Positions 32,301 through 43,684 of a DNA stretch of 64,000 bases are shown here, one piece after another. Source of the stretch: Bryum argenteum. Its lineage: Eukaryota; Streptophyta; Bryopsida; Bryales; Bryaceae. The translations under genes and the position numbers were made by a program. Where the stretch lies: contig CM073323.1 in the NCBI GenBank assembly GCA_037043015.1, positions 5,642,001-5,706,000 of the forward strand, given 5' to 3'. The notes beneath the pieces were generated by a model, which saw only the letters and a list, made by a program, of their open reading frames with translations, ran no database searches and had not been told where the DNA came from. Numbering within the stretch: position 1 is the stretch's first letter; each line of letters starts with the position of its first letter.

Positions 32301-34621
32301 TTAGTCCTCATCATCATCATCTTGTAGTTCCACGTCTGGATCTGCAACATGGACATTAGAAATGACCAACACATCGGAAGATGGCTCAGTAGTGCAACAA
32401 AACATGCTGAAAGCAGATTATTCCTTGACTGTATGAGATACTTACCTCCTTCAGAGGAGTCATCCTCATCTCCAGCCTCGTCCTCATCTTCATCCTCATC
32501 TTCTTCATCAGAGTCAACTGGGTCCTTACGCTGAGGAGGAGGAGCGAAGAAGGAATTGGCAGATGATCTTGACCGTCTTCCTCTGGATGATTCTTCGATG
32601 ATGTTACTGGTGTCAATCCCTTCCAGATCTTTCAACTTCTCTTTTCGCTTCTTAACAGCTTTGATCTCTGCCAGTTTAAAATAAAATGCAATCAATACTC
32701 ACTGAAGTGGGTTGACAAGAATAAAGCTCAGTTGGTGAGACTACATACCGTCTTTTGATGCATTGGCAGTGAGGCCCTCTTTGCGTAGAAGACCTTCCAA
32801 CTCCAAAATCATGATGCCCTCCCGTCGGGACTCGCCACCTTGCTTTGCTTTCCTATACACACTTGGAGGCACACTGCAAAATGCACCAGGATGTGCGTTA
32901 GCATCTTCCGAATACCTCAAGAGTGTGCTGTCTCAACATTGCCTTTACTTTCCCAAGCACGTCAGTATTTGATTCTAGCAGCCGGAAGTTCTGATCGATG
33001 TGGTGAGAAGTATCTTCTGAAGTAATAAGTGAAGAAGTAATTATCACTTTAGAAGCAAAAGATTGTTTCGTCGAGCTTCTCCAGCCCGTTTGGCTTTCTG
33101 TTTGACGGTTATGGGTACCCTGCGAAGTGCATTCTGTCGCGTAAGTCATCCGAGCTTCTAACGGAATAGATACCTCCAATTCTACGATCTGAAACCGACG
33201 CGGTTTTAGGTGCAAGATCGTCAACGAGGATGTTTCCGATAACAATTCATCAGCAAGTAACTCTTGTAGCCCGACGATCTCATTCACGTTGAGAAAAAGC
33301 TCTTCGATGTAATCACCAGTACTCATTTACGATTGAAGAAGTAGCAAAATTAAACGAAAAAGTACAAAACTTACCTGATGCAAAACGTACTCTAGCCAGG
33401 GCTAAACACGTGTATATGCGGACTAACAAGTAACTACGCATTTAAAACTGACATACAGAGCTGAAACTTCGAAAACAAATGTTGCGAAAGAGACAAGGGC
33501 TATGAACGAATAGAGTATCAACAAACTTACGTTATACCACAGTCTTTTAAAATATTCTTCAGCTGCTCCACTTTCCTGCCATACGCCGGCTTCGTTTCCA
33601 CTACCTTCACGTGCAACGCAAACAAGACAAACAAAACTTTGTTGGTTGATTCCAAATGCAAATGCAATGCTTAGAGAGAGCGTGATCTTGGATGCAATAC
33701 CTTAGGTGCTTTCTTCTTCTCAGGCTTTTCATCATCCGACTCCTGGGCGCTAGAACCATCGTCACCATCGTCACCATCGTCACCATCCTCGTCGTCCTCT
33801 TCTACTACATTCTTTTTGCTCTTCTTACCCTTCTGTGCCTTAGGAACCTCCTCACTAGTGCTCTTCTCGGTCTCCTCCCCATTGGAAGGTTTCCGCTTCT
33901 TGCCTGCTGCCTTCTTCTCCGGCGCAGCTACTCTCCTCTTCTTTGCTTTAGGCGCAGGTTCTTCAGAATTCTCAGGTTCCTCAGGATCCTCAGTGTTTAA
34001 GACCTGCAGATTCACGAGAATGATGGTGCTCAGGCTCAAAGGGCAGTAATCATGAGAGGCGAGTGTAGTATACTAATTTCAAGTCAATTTCGCATGCTAA
34101 GTTAGAAGCTCCGTGACATAAAATTTAAGGGCGATAGAATGCTTCTGTGTTCTCATTTTGCACCATAATGGCAATCATTACAGATGCTTACTTCATCCAA
34201 GACCGCTCGAATATGCTCTTTGTAAGGATCCAAACCTCCTTTCTCAACCTTCAGGTCTTCTTCCAGTAACGAGCGCACAATCTTCACCGTCAAAGTCCTG
34301 ACAGTAGCAGCCACACAACACCATCAAAGACCGATCTCTGCATTCAACCTGAAACGACTTGCATTGCAAGGTAGCCTTACTCTGCTTGGGCCTTCAATTG
34401 AGCTGTTCTCTTCTGAAGAGCTTCCCGAATCCTACTTTCCATGTCATGTCTTACTTCTGCCTGGGTGTCTTCACTATCACACGGCTTCACATCATCACTC
34501 TCCATCTTCACATCTTCACTCTCCATTTTCACATCTTCACTCTCAGCCTTCTTCTTGAGCCGCTTCGTTTTGGATTTCGGGACCTCCTCCGGCTTCTCTT
34601 CACTCTCAGGCTCAGGCTCAG

Positions 34622-34658
<37 letters not shown>

Positions 34659-35100
34659 CTCAGGTTCATCAGGTCCTTGCAGAATCTAATGGACAGGAAG
34701 ATTCAATCGATCGATCCGAGCAATAAAAGGAACACGAACATATGAGAGAATCGTTACCTCTTTAATAAGTCCGGAAACAAAACCCTTATGAGGATTCAGA
34801 AACCCTGCCTCCACATTGAGATCCTCTTCCAATAACCGGCGTATGCCCGCTAAAGTCACCTTGCTGCAATTACGTTAGAGAAAACGAAATTAGCTTTAAT
34901 TTCTCAGAAATGTCGGCACAGAAAAATAGAAGAAGGACAGGTACTCACTCGGCTTCCTGACGTATGTAATCTGCTCGAGGTTCCAACGCCTGCCGAACGG
35001 CGCCCTCGACGTCTGCCTCCAGCTTCTTCCGACTTGGTGCAACGAATGTCGTGGGCGGGACTACTGGTCCTTCCTCCGGCGATTTAGGTAGCTTCCCCAT
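32301..35100 (-). CDS. HIRIP3-like histone chaperone with two DEK-C domains
   Basis: Nine exons on the minus strand join in phase (35100-34949, 34863-34758, 34685-34381, 34297-34192, 34003-33701, 33604-33531, 32873-32749, 32667-32446, 32341-32301) for about 477 residues. Two DEK-C-type helical domains are present, each ending in LLEEDL-x-VE...L-x-P-x-K (about residues 20-86 and 163-223). They flank an acidic/Pro linker with a PE repeat and three SEDVKM-type repeats. A long Lys/Glu-rich, acidic region follows. The C-terminal domain reads AYGRKVEQLKNILKDCGIT, KQGGESRREGIMILELEGLL and DLEGIDTSNII, the CHZ motif of HIRIP3/Chz1 proteins, which bind H2A-H2B dimers. Nuclear action is inferred. It is divergently arranged with TRM13. 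Confidence 0.85.
32874..33530 (-). other. unusually long intron of the HIRIP3-like gene containing a 142-codon ORF
   Basis: At 657 bp this intron is 3-9 times longer than the others in the gene (72-188 bp). Same-strand frame 33326-32898 is open (starts MSTGDYIEELFLNVNEIVGL). No domain was recognised; an inserted fragment is likely. Confidence 0.45.
34609..34672. repeat. hexanucleotide (GGCTCN)n microsatellite in coding sequence
   Basis: About ten GGCTC(A/T) units encode the EPEPEP run of the HIRIP3-like linker. Length variation would keep frame because the unit is 6 bp. Confidence 0.85.
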
Positions 35101-35709
35101 GATACTTTACACCTCGCCACTGCGAAAGCTCGTTTCTAGAGGCCGATATTGATGACCATTTACGACATAGACGAAGAATTCAAAATGTTAGGCTGACAAA
35201 TATGCGCGCGCGATGCCAACAAAAACCATTGCAAGAACGGAAGCTTCTGCTTCTCGACCTAGGGTTTCTTAAACACGCCCAAAATTCACAGACAAAGCCT
35301 CCAATGGCGGCAAGCACCAACAATATTCCACAAAATGCTCTCGATCAATTTAACTCCACAACTGCATCGCTCACCTTGAACACTACTGAGAGAGTAAGCC
35401 AAGGTAAAGGTGCAGGTTCAAAAGTAAATTAACGCGCGCAGCTCTCACTCCCAAAACGGATTCAAAATTGGCCGATATTGAACTGAAACAGACTTACAAG
35501 ATGGAGACTGCAGTTCTATATCTATGGACAGTGAACATTTGAGATGGCGGGAACCGCCACCTTGGCGAGAATCTTCATACCTGGGTTGCCGGGTATTGTG
35601 GACTTGTTTGATATGGCGAGCTTCACTTCACCGATGTGGCAGCTCTATTGGGGCGGGTCTGCGGGTTTAGCGATTTTCGAAGGATTTTGAAGTTTTGGGC
35701 GGGGGTTCG
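35101..35709. promoter_or_regulatory. shared divergent promoter region, HIRIP3-like / TRM13
   Basis: 609 bp separate the two start codons, which point away from each other. Both genes have complete 5' ends here and there is no repeat between them, so promoter elements must be shared or interleaved. No strong TATA box stands out. Confidence 0.6.
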
Positions 35710-38367
35710 ATGGAGGAATCGAAGAAGCAGCAGGAGCCGGGCAAGTGCGAACTATGGCTTCCGAAGAAGCGGCGCTTCTGCGCATCGCACGCACTGCCAG
35801 GATTGCAGTATGTCACTTTCGTTTCTGTGCAGCTTCAGGGTTTAGGGTTTAGGGTCTAGGCACGAATTCCTCTAATATTCCATGTGTTTTCGAGGTTGAT
35901 ATTGAGACTTTTCACAATTACACTCGAAATTCTGCGCTTCGCTATGCTATGGGTGCGAGCACAATTGTTTTTATGATATACAAGGCTGTGTAATTGCAGG
36001 TATTGCGGCAATCACAAGCCGTTGGCAATGCAGAGCAGGATTCCGTGCCCTATCGATCCATCACAGTACGTCCATCTATCTGTAGGTGCCTGAATTAGTT
36101 CAATCTGCTTAAAACTGGCTTTTGTCTTAGCTCTCTTTTCGTCGTATCGAGTTGTCAAGCGAATTACATATGTTGAAGATGCCATTTGGAGTATTACATT
36201 GGTGAAATTGGCCTATTCTGCAGCACTATCATGCAGGAAGATGTTGAGATTCATATGAAGAAGTGTCCGGCGGTGAAGCAACTTGATCGCTTTGAGCATC
36301 AATCGTACCACAGAAAGGGCGTAAATGCTGGTAGCGATGATGATGCAGAGGATGCTGATGAGAGACTCCACTCTGTCAAGGTATGTACCCTGAATTTCAT
36401 GACCAGTTTGATTGTTACGAAACAACTGTGTAAGTGGCGAGCACATCGCATGTACTGATCGAAAGAAAGTGCTGATACTATTGTGCAGTCACAGCGGTTG
36501 GCGAATGGCACCGCATTGAAGACGAGCTCACGGGAGGATGTTAGTCCCTTTCTGAGCTCTGCTTCAAAACGAGTAGCAGTGAGCGCTTTGTCTCGACCAG
36601 ATTTTGAAGCTCTTGTTGCAAGAATTGACAAAGCTTTTGCACAAGTTTGTGGAGAGAATCTGAAAGAGTCGATTCTGCAACCTGAAGCTTGCAGGCGATG
36701 GTTGGATGGGGAGAGGGACCGGTATGCACAATTGGCTCTACTCTCTTTTTGCCATGGTTGATATTAACCTGGGCTTATGGTTGCAGAAGGGTACCTTACC
36801 AAGAGAAACACGTTGTGCAACAGGCGTCTTTACTCGGAAACATGGAAGCATTTGGGCTCCTGGAGAATGCTTCTGCGAGTGCCAAGCAGCGGGCTATTGT
36901 CGAGCTTGGTGCGGGAAGAGGCTACTTGTCGCAAATGTTGAGCGATTGCTACACCGTCCATAAAGTGGTCATGGTTGAACGCCGCGCCTATAAGTTCAAA
37001 GTACTCATCACTTCAATATGATTTAGTTGCCCGCACACTGTTTTCTCCTGTACTAAGACACTTGTTTATTTACACAGGCAGATCGAACTATGAGGCAGTC
37101 TAAGGGACTAATTTTGGAACGTTTGAGGCTTGACAGTAAGTCCTTAAACCCCTTGTATAATGGCATTTGTGCACATCTACTTCAAGTAGAGTGTGAGTGG
37201 CTAACAAATCTGTTATGCAGTTGAGGACCTCCATCTGGGTGAAGTGAAGGCATTACAAGAATCGTACGTGATTGCAATCAGTAAACATCTTTGCGGACCT
37301 GCTACAGGTGCACTTCCTTACTCTGTTCCAATTTGGTGTGGGCATTGTCGACCCTTTTCAATAACAAAATAGTGCAAGTTTGTTATCAGATTTATCTCTG
37401 CGGTGTTGTCTAAATAATGAAGAAATGCCGGTACCTAGTACCAACGAGGGTACCCAGCCCAAGCCGAAGCCAGTTGTTGATGGACTTGCAATTGCAACAT
37501 GCTGTCATCATCTGTGTCAGTGGAAGTCGTATGTCAGTAAGTTGTCTCACGTACAGTGCCTTGCTCTAGTTAGTACAAATACTTTACCCTCATGAGCCAT
37601 ATAGTCTTTTGATTAATTGCTTCTGCCTTCATTCACCATTGGCAATAACTCGTTCAACGACATGAAGCTCATGCTGGACTCTATGCAGATAAATTGTACT
37701 TTAAGAAGTTGGGATTTTCCAAGGACGATTTTCATGCCATCACATGGTTAACAAGTTGGGCACTGTCAGGTACTCACGAGCATGAGCTACCTGACTGCGA
37801 CTCATCTGAAATCAGAGAATCGTTATCCGCCAGGTATGTCTTCCAAAGCGGTGCATCACCCCCTCGGACTCATGGTTCTAACCTAGGTGGGGTGCAACTT
37901 TTTTCTTGTGTAGCAAAATTGGATGTCTCCACATTAGAAACATACAAAGCCTGGTTCATACAGAAGTAGTGAGGCTTTATTATATAAGTTCTGGCACTCA
38001 TGAGACATGCTTGAGCAGTCTTTCTTTCTGGAAGGATGTCGATGACTTGCAAACAGAATCTTAGATTCTTTTGCATTCTTCCAAAGAGTAGCTACTCATG
38101 AGCTGTGAGAGAATGTTGACGTGCTGTGGAATGTGCACACACAGGGAGTCAGCAAGCGAAAATACGCCAGCGAAGGCGATGCTGTCGGAGGCGATGAACG
38201 CAATGGACGCAGGGCAGCGGTTCATTCTAGGAAAGAAATGTAAACGACTGATAGATACAGGAAGACTGTTGTGGCTGAGAGAGAAAGGCATGGAAGCCAA
38301 ACTCGTAGAGTATATAGCCGAGACAGTCTCTCCAGAAAACAAAGTCCTCCTAGCCAAGCATGGATGA
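35710..38367 (+). CDS. TRM13: tRNA 2'-O-methyltransferase TRM13
   Basis: TRM13 methylates the 2'-OH of position 4 in several tRNAs. Ten exons (35710-35807, 36000-36065, 36224-36380, 36489-36721, 36787-37000, 37078-37135, 37221-37307, 37390-37536, 37689-37833, 38145-38367) join in phase for about 475 residues. The N-terminal zinc finger shows KCELWLPKKRRFCASH and YCGNHK (residues 12-38). A CHHC-type finger follows (RIPCPIDPSHTI ... HMKKCP, about 45-70). The methyltransferase has the SAM motif IVELGAGRGYLSQML (about 230-244), KHLCGPATD (about 309-317), CCHHLCQW (about 352-359), and the C-terminal GKKCKRLIDTGRLLWL. All family landmarks are present, so the gene appears intact. The start was chosen because it gives the first zinc-finger Cys at the usual place. 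Confidence 0.93.
35837..35854. promoter_or_regulatory. telo-box-like sequence in TRM13 intron 1
   Basis: AGGGTTTAGGGTTTAGGG lies about 30 bp into the first intron. Telo-boxes (AAACCCTAA) near the 5' end are common in plant translation-related genes and bind Myb-type factors. Confidence 0.55.
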
Positions 38368-39010
38368 CTAATCAACCGCCTCGATTCTGTTCTCCCCATG
38401 CATTTTATAAAAGAATCTGGTTTATCACAGCTATGACATTATCATTCTGTACCGAGTCTATGATTGCAACGAGCCTATGAGTGTGATGAAAGCAACAATC
38501 AAAGGACAGCCAGCCATGATGGCAGCAACGTGGCCCTGCCAGAGTTCCAACTACGAGAACGTGCCATCATGGACTGGCAACAGGGCTCGGTCACCCATGC
38601 CCGTGGGCCTCACTCCTGACCGGATCTTGTTCGTCTCTTCTTCGATCACTCCCGAGCTTCTGATTTGCATGTAGTCAGTCAATTGGTGAGAACATTGCCT
38701 CTCTTTGTGCTAGCCCAAGGATCGATCGCCGAACCCTTTTTTCTTTCCCCTCGTTTTGTCCTTCTTTACTCGAAATGGCTTCTGGGTTCTTGCTGTGCGA
38801 GCTTCTGCAGCGTAATTAGCGTCTCTATTGTCTTCTGGGTCAAGAGTTGCGACACCTTTTATGATTGAGAAGGAAATAATGGTCGTGCGAGCTGGATTGT
38901 GCACGTTTTGTGAGGTTCAAGAAGACGAGTGTGCACGCAGCTAAGAAGGTACGTATCCAACTCCTAATCCGTCCGCTTTTGAAATTAGTGATAGTTTCAA
39001 CCAGCAGCAG
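38368..39010. other. intergenic interval, possible 5' leader of the next gene
   Basis: No exon with clear protein features. A short ATG frame at 38879-38944 ends in TAA in the frame of the downstream exon. Confidence 0.4.
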
Positions 39011-39944
39011 ATGAAGGGCTGTTTCAAGAAGAGGAAAATCAAATTCTTTTGTAAGTGCTTCTTTTTAAGGCAGGAATCATCCTTTACCTTCCTGATCATC
39101 TGATTTGAAGTGACATTAGGTTTCGGACTGCATCTCGAATCCAACCGCATGTCTCAGAAAATGACTCAGAGGTTTTTCGGGCCTAAGGTAATCAACCATG
39201 TTCGATTACAGAGCTTAGATTCGTCTTTAACAAGTTGAGGATAACACTTCACAGTTGACAATCAAGGAAGATAAATAAATTATGGATTACATTGACGAAG
39301 ATTAATTTCAAGATGATAAAATTGACGAAGAAGAAAATGGAGACTAGAGTCAGCTACAGGTAGGCTTGCTTCTAATATACACTTGTACTTACTGGTATAT
39401 GTGATCTGACATGTAGGTCCACGATCCTTCTCGAGCTGCAAAGGTAACCGAATCACTCTGTCTGAGTTCCCTACTATCGATCATCCATATTTTCGATCAG
39501 ACTGAAGTGGATTTGCTCGATCTGTCAGGAAGCTCTGTTGAAACTGGCACGGGAGCAGCATCGACGAGAGGTCTGCAATGCCAGGCTGCAGGTAACAGAT
39601 TGCAAGCACACCCTACTCTTTGATCTCATAGCCTTTGATCACTGGAATGATGTTCATAGTTTAATGTTTGATGTTCCAGGATCTGGAGAAAGAGCTTCAG
39701 ATGTTTTCTGAAGAATTTGGGAGCCGATTACACGACTTACGGTTAGTTCCGATCTCATGCTGCTATGCATGTGTGATTGATTTCTAACGCTTAGTATGAT
39801 TTGTGAATGATTTACTATTTGGTTGGCAGGGTGTCGATGAGGGATGCAATATTTACCACACCCGATTTGAGACCAATGAGTGAGAACCTTTATTCCGATG
39901 GAGGAAAAGGAGATGGTGAAGAAGACATTGAAAAGACTCATTGA
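39011..39944 (+). CDS. small coiled-coil protein of unknown function, with PIP-box-like motifs
   Basis: Six short exons (39011-39050, 39120-39187, 39417-39443, 39529-39591, 39680-39741, 39830-39944) join in phase for about 124 residues. After a basic start (MKGCFKKRKIKFF) comes MSQKMTQRFFGPK, then a charged helix, LLKLAREQHRREV and LQDLEKELQMFSEEFGSRL (about residues 47-84), probably a coiled coil. The end is acidic (DGGKGDGEEDIEKTH). QKMTQRFF resembles a PCNA-interacting (PIP) motif. The frame is also open upstream of the chosen ATG, where QQQMKGCF is a second such motif, so the true start may lie further 5'. Family not recognised. Confidence 0.6.
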
Positions 39945-41263
39945 AGCGAACACTCACGCCCATCTTTTGCTGCCCGTCTAATCAACGTTGGATAACCGGT
40001 ACTTTGAGGCCAGGTGCATTGGATCTCATGTAAGATAGACCATACCAATAATCCGTATGGGTTGTTTACATGCATCAATAATTTGTATAGAACTTTATAT
40101 TTCTCTCATCAGCGTAAGTGTTTTATACAATAATCATGTCCTCTGAACAGCGTGGACAACTCCAGACGACCATGCTTGCTGAATAAACTCCCAATCCTCT
40201 TGCAGAGGTTGCAGCTCTCAACAAATTTCAACAGTACAGACTTTAGAAGTTTTCAATCGCCGCTATCGATATTGCCATCGTGCCCAAACCCTAGAATGGT
40301 CGAAGTCCGTCATTTCAGTCCGCCGTAGGTACTGGCCATCGTGGCGCGGCATCATGGGGGAAGTCGGGGAAAAACCCAGGCTTTCTCCTCGTGAAAAGTT
40401 ATTGCAATGAAATCTGTTACTATTCTCGTCATCAATTTTTCTAAAGTGCCGATCCTAGCTGTGTCTTCATGCTATGTATGTAAGGCCCTAGAATCCTTTC
40501 CTTTCGAAGTACAATCAACTAAGTACACATGTATTGTCATATATTAATAACACAAGATTTCTCCAGCCCTTTTGAAGTGACATCTCTATGTCCGTATTTA
40601 TAAAACGTTCTGTGACAAAATTTGATCAATACAAATTGTGAATCTCAAACTTACAATTTAAAGAATACACGAAAACTGGTGATTCTACGCACAAATTAGA
40701 TCAATGTGAACACAAGATCGAAACCCACTTCTGCAAACGAAGAGCGTTAACATTTCCGAACATGATTCTCAATCTCGCAGAAGTCATGTGCACCTGGTAC
40801 ACAAGAGGAGTAGAAACGAGTGCATCTAAAACTCAGGTATGATATGATCCAGCAGTAAGTCCAGCTTGCATTATAGCTACTGCCCCAGATCTCAAAATAC
40901 CATGTTACAATCACATTCTTCCCACACAACTACTCTACTAAAATCAGGTTGACTGACATAAAACGCTCAGGATGGCCACGATTCTAGCATGATATACTTA
41001 AGTCGCAATTTGTAGGTTAAGCCTTCGTGAACTGCTCAACTCTCAGTATCACCAGGGAAGGACGAGCACAACTCTAGTATGATATTAGATACACTAATAC
41101 AAGGCTGTCTGTGCGCTAAGCAACCTCCATAGCCTTCGCCATGGATTGAATAGTGGTTTATAAGGGTGGTGTACATATAGGACATGGCGGTGTTATTTTC
41201 CATACTGCCACAAAGAATAGTTGAGAATTGGCCGGGTTTTGCATCGGCTTCTGATTTGTGTGA
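39945..41263. other. gene-free interval
   Basis: Probable 3' flanks of the two convergent neighbours; AT-rich with no supported exon. Confidence 0.5.
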
Positions 41264-43341
41264 TTACTGTTTGCTGGGAGAGGAGAGGGAGGGGTCGGTC
41301 TTGACCTCTGGTACAAGGTCCAGCAGGTCGTTGAGCTCGCGCTCGAAGTCAAGCTTGGCGCGGTTGCTCTTGCCACCCACTAGCAACCATGTGCCATCTT
41401 GCAGCGCCCACACCTGCGAGTGCGACAGGTAGCTGATGATCGTGGTCAGCATGAGCCCCCCGAAACCCGCGTACACCACCGGCACCCCTGGATCTGACTT
41501 CAGCTCCAATCCTGTGCTGCCGATCAGATCCTCCACCACTATGCTCACCTGCCATTGCAACATTGCATACACATTAGTAAAGAAGCAAAAGAACTACAGA
41601 CCTGCTTCAAAACTAGCATGACTGCAATCTTCATCCTTGATTGTGTCACTGTACATATAGTCTACTAACCCCTCTCACCGTTAAGAAGAATTGAGGATTA
41701 TTGAGCCCTATTAGAGGCGTTCATAAGAAACATGTTAGCTCCGGTCATGCTTCGAGATTACCCATTCAGTGCTATTAATGGGTGTAATGCAAAGCAGCGT
41801 CTTTTAAATGTTCAGGAATATGGAACGATAGGTAGGAGGTAACCCACCTTATCAACCTCGATAGCTTTTCTGGAACCAGGACGACGAACACCAACAAAAT
41901 TGCCTTGCTGATCATAGAACACCACGGTTTGAAGGTCACGAGCAAGGATAGAAATACCCTTGCCATCAGCTGAGCCTTGTTCGCCGAGGGGTAGAAAAGT
42001 CCCAAACAGCTTGTTATCACCGGATTGCAGTGGCGCCATAGCCAAATTGTAAGGCTCGCTGCCGTCCACCCGGAGCTGCACAGCTGAGATTCCCCAGTCC
42101 GTCTGGTACATGGTGACGCCGCCGAATCGGAGCGGGTCATTGACACTGATCACCTTGGACGCGGCCACCTTCTCGTCCTCTTCAATGGCAAGGTCGGAAT
42201 GGAACTGCCCTACCGAGCCATTCTCTCTGTAGTCGATGAAGAATTTTTTCACTTGCACACGAGAATCCATTACTGATGCGGATGGCGCAAGAAGTCCAGA
42301 TCCTAGCGCATCTCCGATCCGAAAATCCAAACCCTGGGGTACCATGACTGAGCCCCGAAGACTGCATGCTGCACTTAGCGTCCCTCCTGCATATCATGCC
42401 CAGCCGATGAGCCCAGGACTTTTCCATCACAAATGCAAGAGCCAACTCATAAAATCACTCCATGCAGAATCCACAATTGGAAAAACTGCATACTTCTCAA
42501 TTTAGTGCAATCAGCAATAGATAAGATAACTGGGATTGCGGTTACCTGCCATGATGAGCAGGAGGGCGACGTGGACGCCGATGGGAGCGAGCCGGCCGGG
42601 GAGGCCCTTGAAAGCGTACAGAGACTCCCCGCGAGCGAAGACTTGATAGCCGTGACCAGAGAGCACGCTGCCGAGGTCCGAGAGCCGGGCTTGCGGGAGA
42701 GAATCGTTCGTCGGCAATTTCGAGAAAGATTGGGTGCTCTTGAGAAACGACCAGCGGCGTGCGACTTTAACGATCGGGAGCTGAGTGGTGGAGGTGCACG
42801 CCATGAGCGAGGCGGCGAGCATGGCCAGCAGGCCCAAGTAGATAGGCGAAGTGTATACATGGTCTAACCCTAAACCCAAAACCCACTGCCACGAGTCGGG
42901 GAAATTCTGAAAGTACCACGCCGGCCTCTCGCCTTGCGTAATTACGGTCCCTACTGCCGACAACCCCGCGATTGCACAGAGCTCCGCTATGGCCAGCGGC
43001 AACGACGCCAATTGCCGCTTTCCATGCCGCCACAACCATTGCAACGTCCGGTCTGATGTCACTTGCACCCTCGCCACCTCCTCCTTCTTCCCCTTGCCGC
43101 TCCCGACCTCGCTCAATGACGGAGCACTCAATTTCTTCTCTGTCACCGGGCCGCTGGATTTCTGCACTCGTACCGCCAATGGTCCTCGCCTCTTGCGTCC
43201 AAATCCCAAGCTCAATTCTGGTCCCAGCAGACATTTAGAATGGAAACTCTCTACCGAATGCACTGTGCGCAATCCATGATGAGCCTGCAAACAAGCCATT
43301 GCGAACAATGCTGCAATTCTACCGCATCTGGAATTTTGCAC
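41264..43341 (-). CDS. CCS1: CCS1 / ResB-like c-type cytochrome biogenesis protein, plastid
   Basis: CCS1 works with CcsA on the lumen side of the thylakoid membrane to deliver haem to cytochromes f and c6 (system II). Three minus-strand exons (43341-42546, 42386-41848, 41548-41264) join in phase for about 539 residues. The first about 90 residues are basic and Ser-rich, fitting a transit peptide. ResB features follow: membrane segments LPLAIAELCAIAGLSAVGTV and YLGLLAMLAASLMACTSTTQ, then FKGLPGRLAPIGVHVALLLI (third), the lumenal domain with FFIDYRENGSVGQFHSDLAI, SVNDPLRFGGVTMYQTDWGI (conserved Asn-x-Pro-L) and a last membrane segment near VYAGFGGLMLTTIISYLSHS. Length is normal. It is divergent with the FG-GAP gene. 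Confidence 0.92.
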
Positions 43342-43684
43342 GAGTGACTACCTCTTCAAACACGAAGAGCTAGGCATTCCTGGATGCGCGAAATCCCGGG
43401 GCATTTTTCAATCTGCTCATACCCTGCATGACAAAAATGCCCACCGCATTCGGAATTGCGACGGATTGAGCGACAGAGATTCTTCGTCGTCACTGTGTCC
43501 CGGATTTCGGATGATTGAGAAGGCAACTGAAGCCCCCACGGTGAAGTTGGATGAATGAAGGTGGGTAAGAGAAGCTTATCCATGAAGACGAAATGGATGA
43601 CAACAAGTGGCTTGTTCTGGTAAAAGCTTATTCTTTCCTCTGCAACTTTGCTTTGGGAAGCTCTGTTGCAAATTCAGTTCAGCT
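43342..43684. promoter_or_regulatory. shared divergent promoter region, CCS1 / FG-GAP gene
   Basis: Only 343 bp separate the oppositely directed start codons. About 160 bp of this (the CCS1-proximal part) is also duplicated at 18775-18940. Confidence 0.6.

Noticed and set aside
42866-42885. Telomere-like CTAACCCTAAACCC
   Set aside because: It lies in CCS1 coding sequence and is explained by codons; too short for an interstitial telomere.
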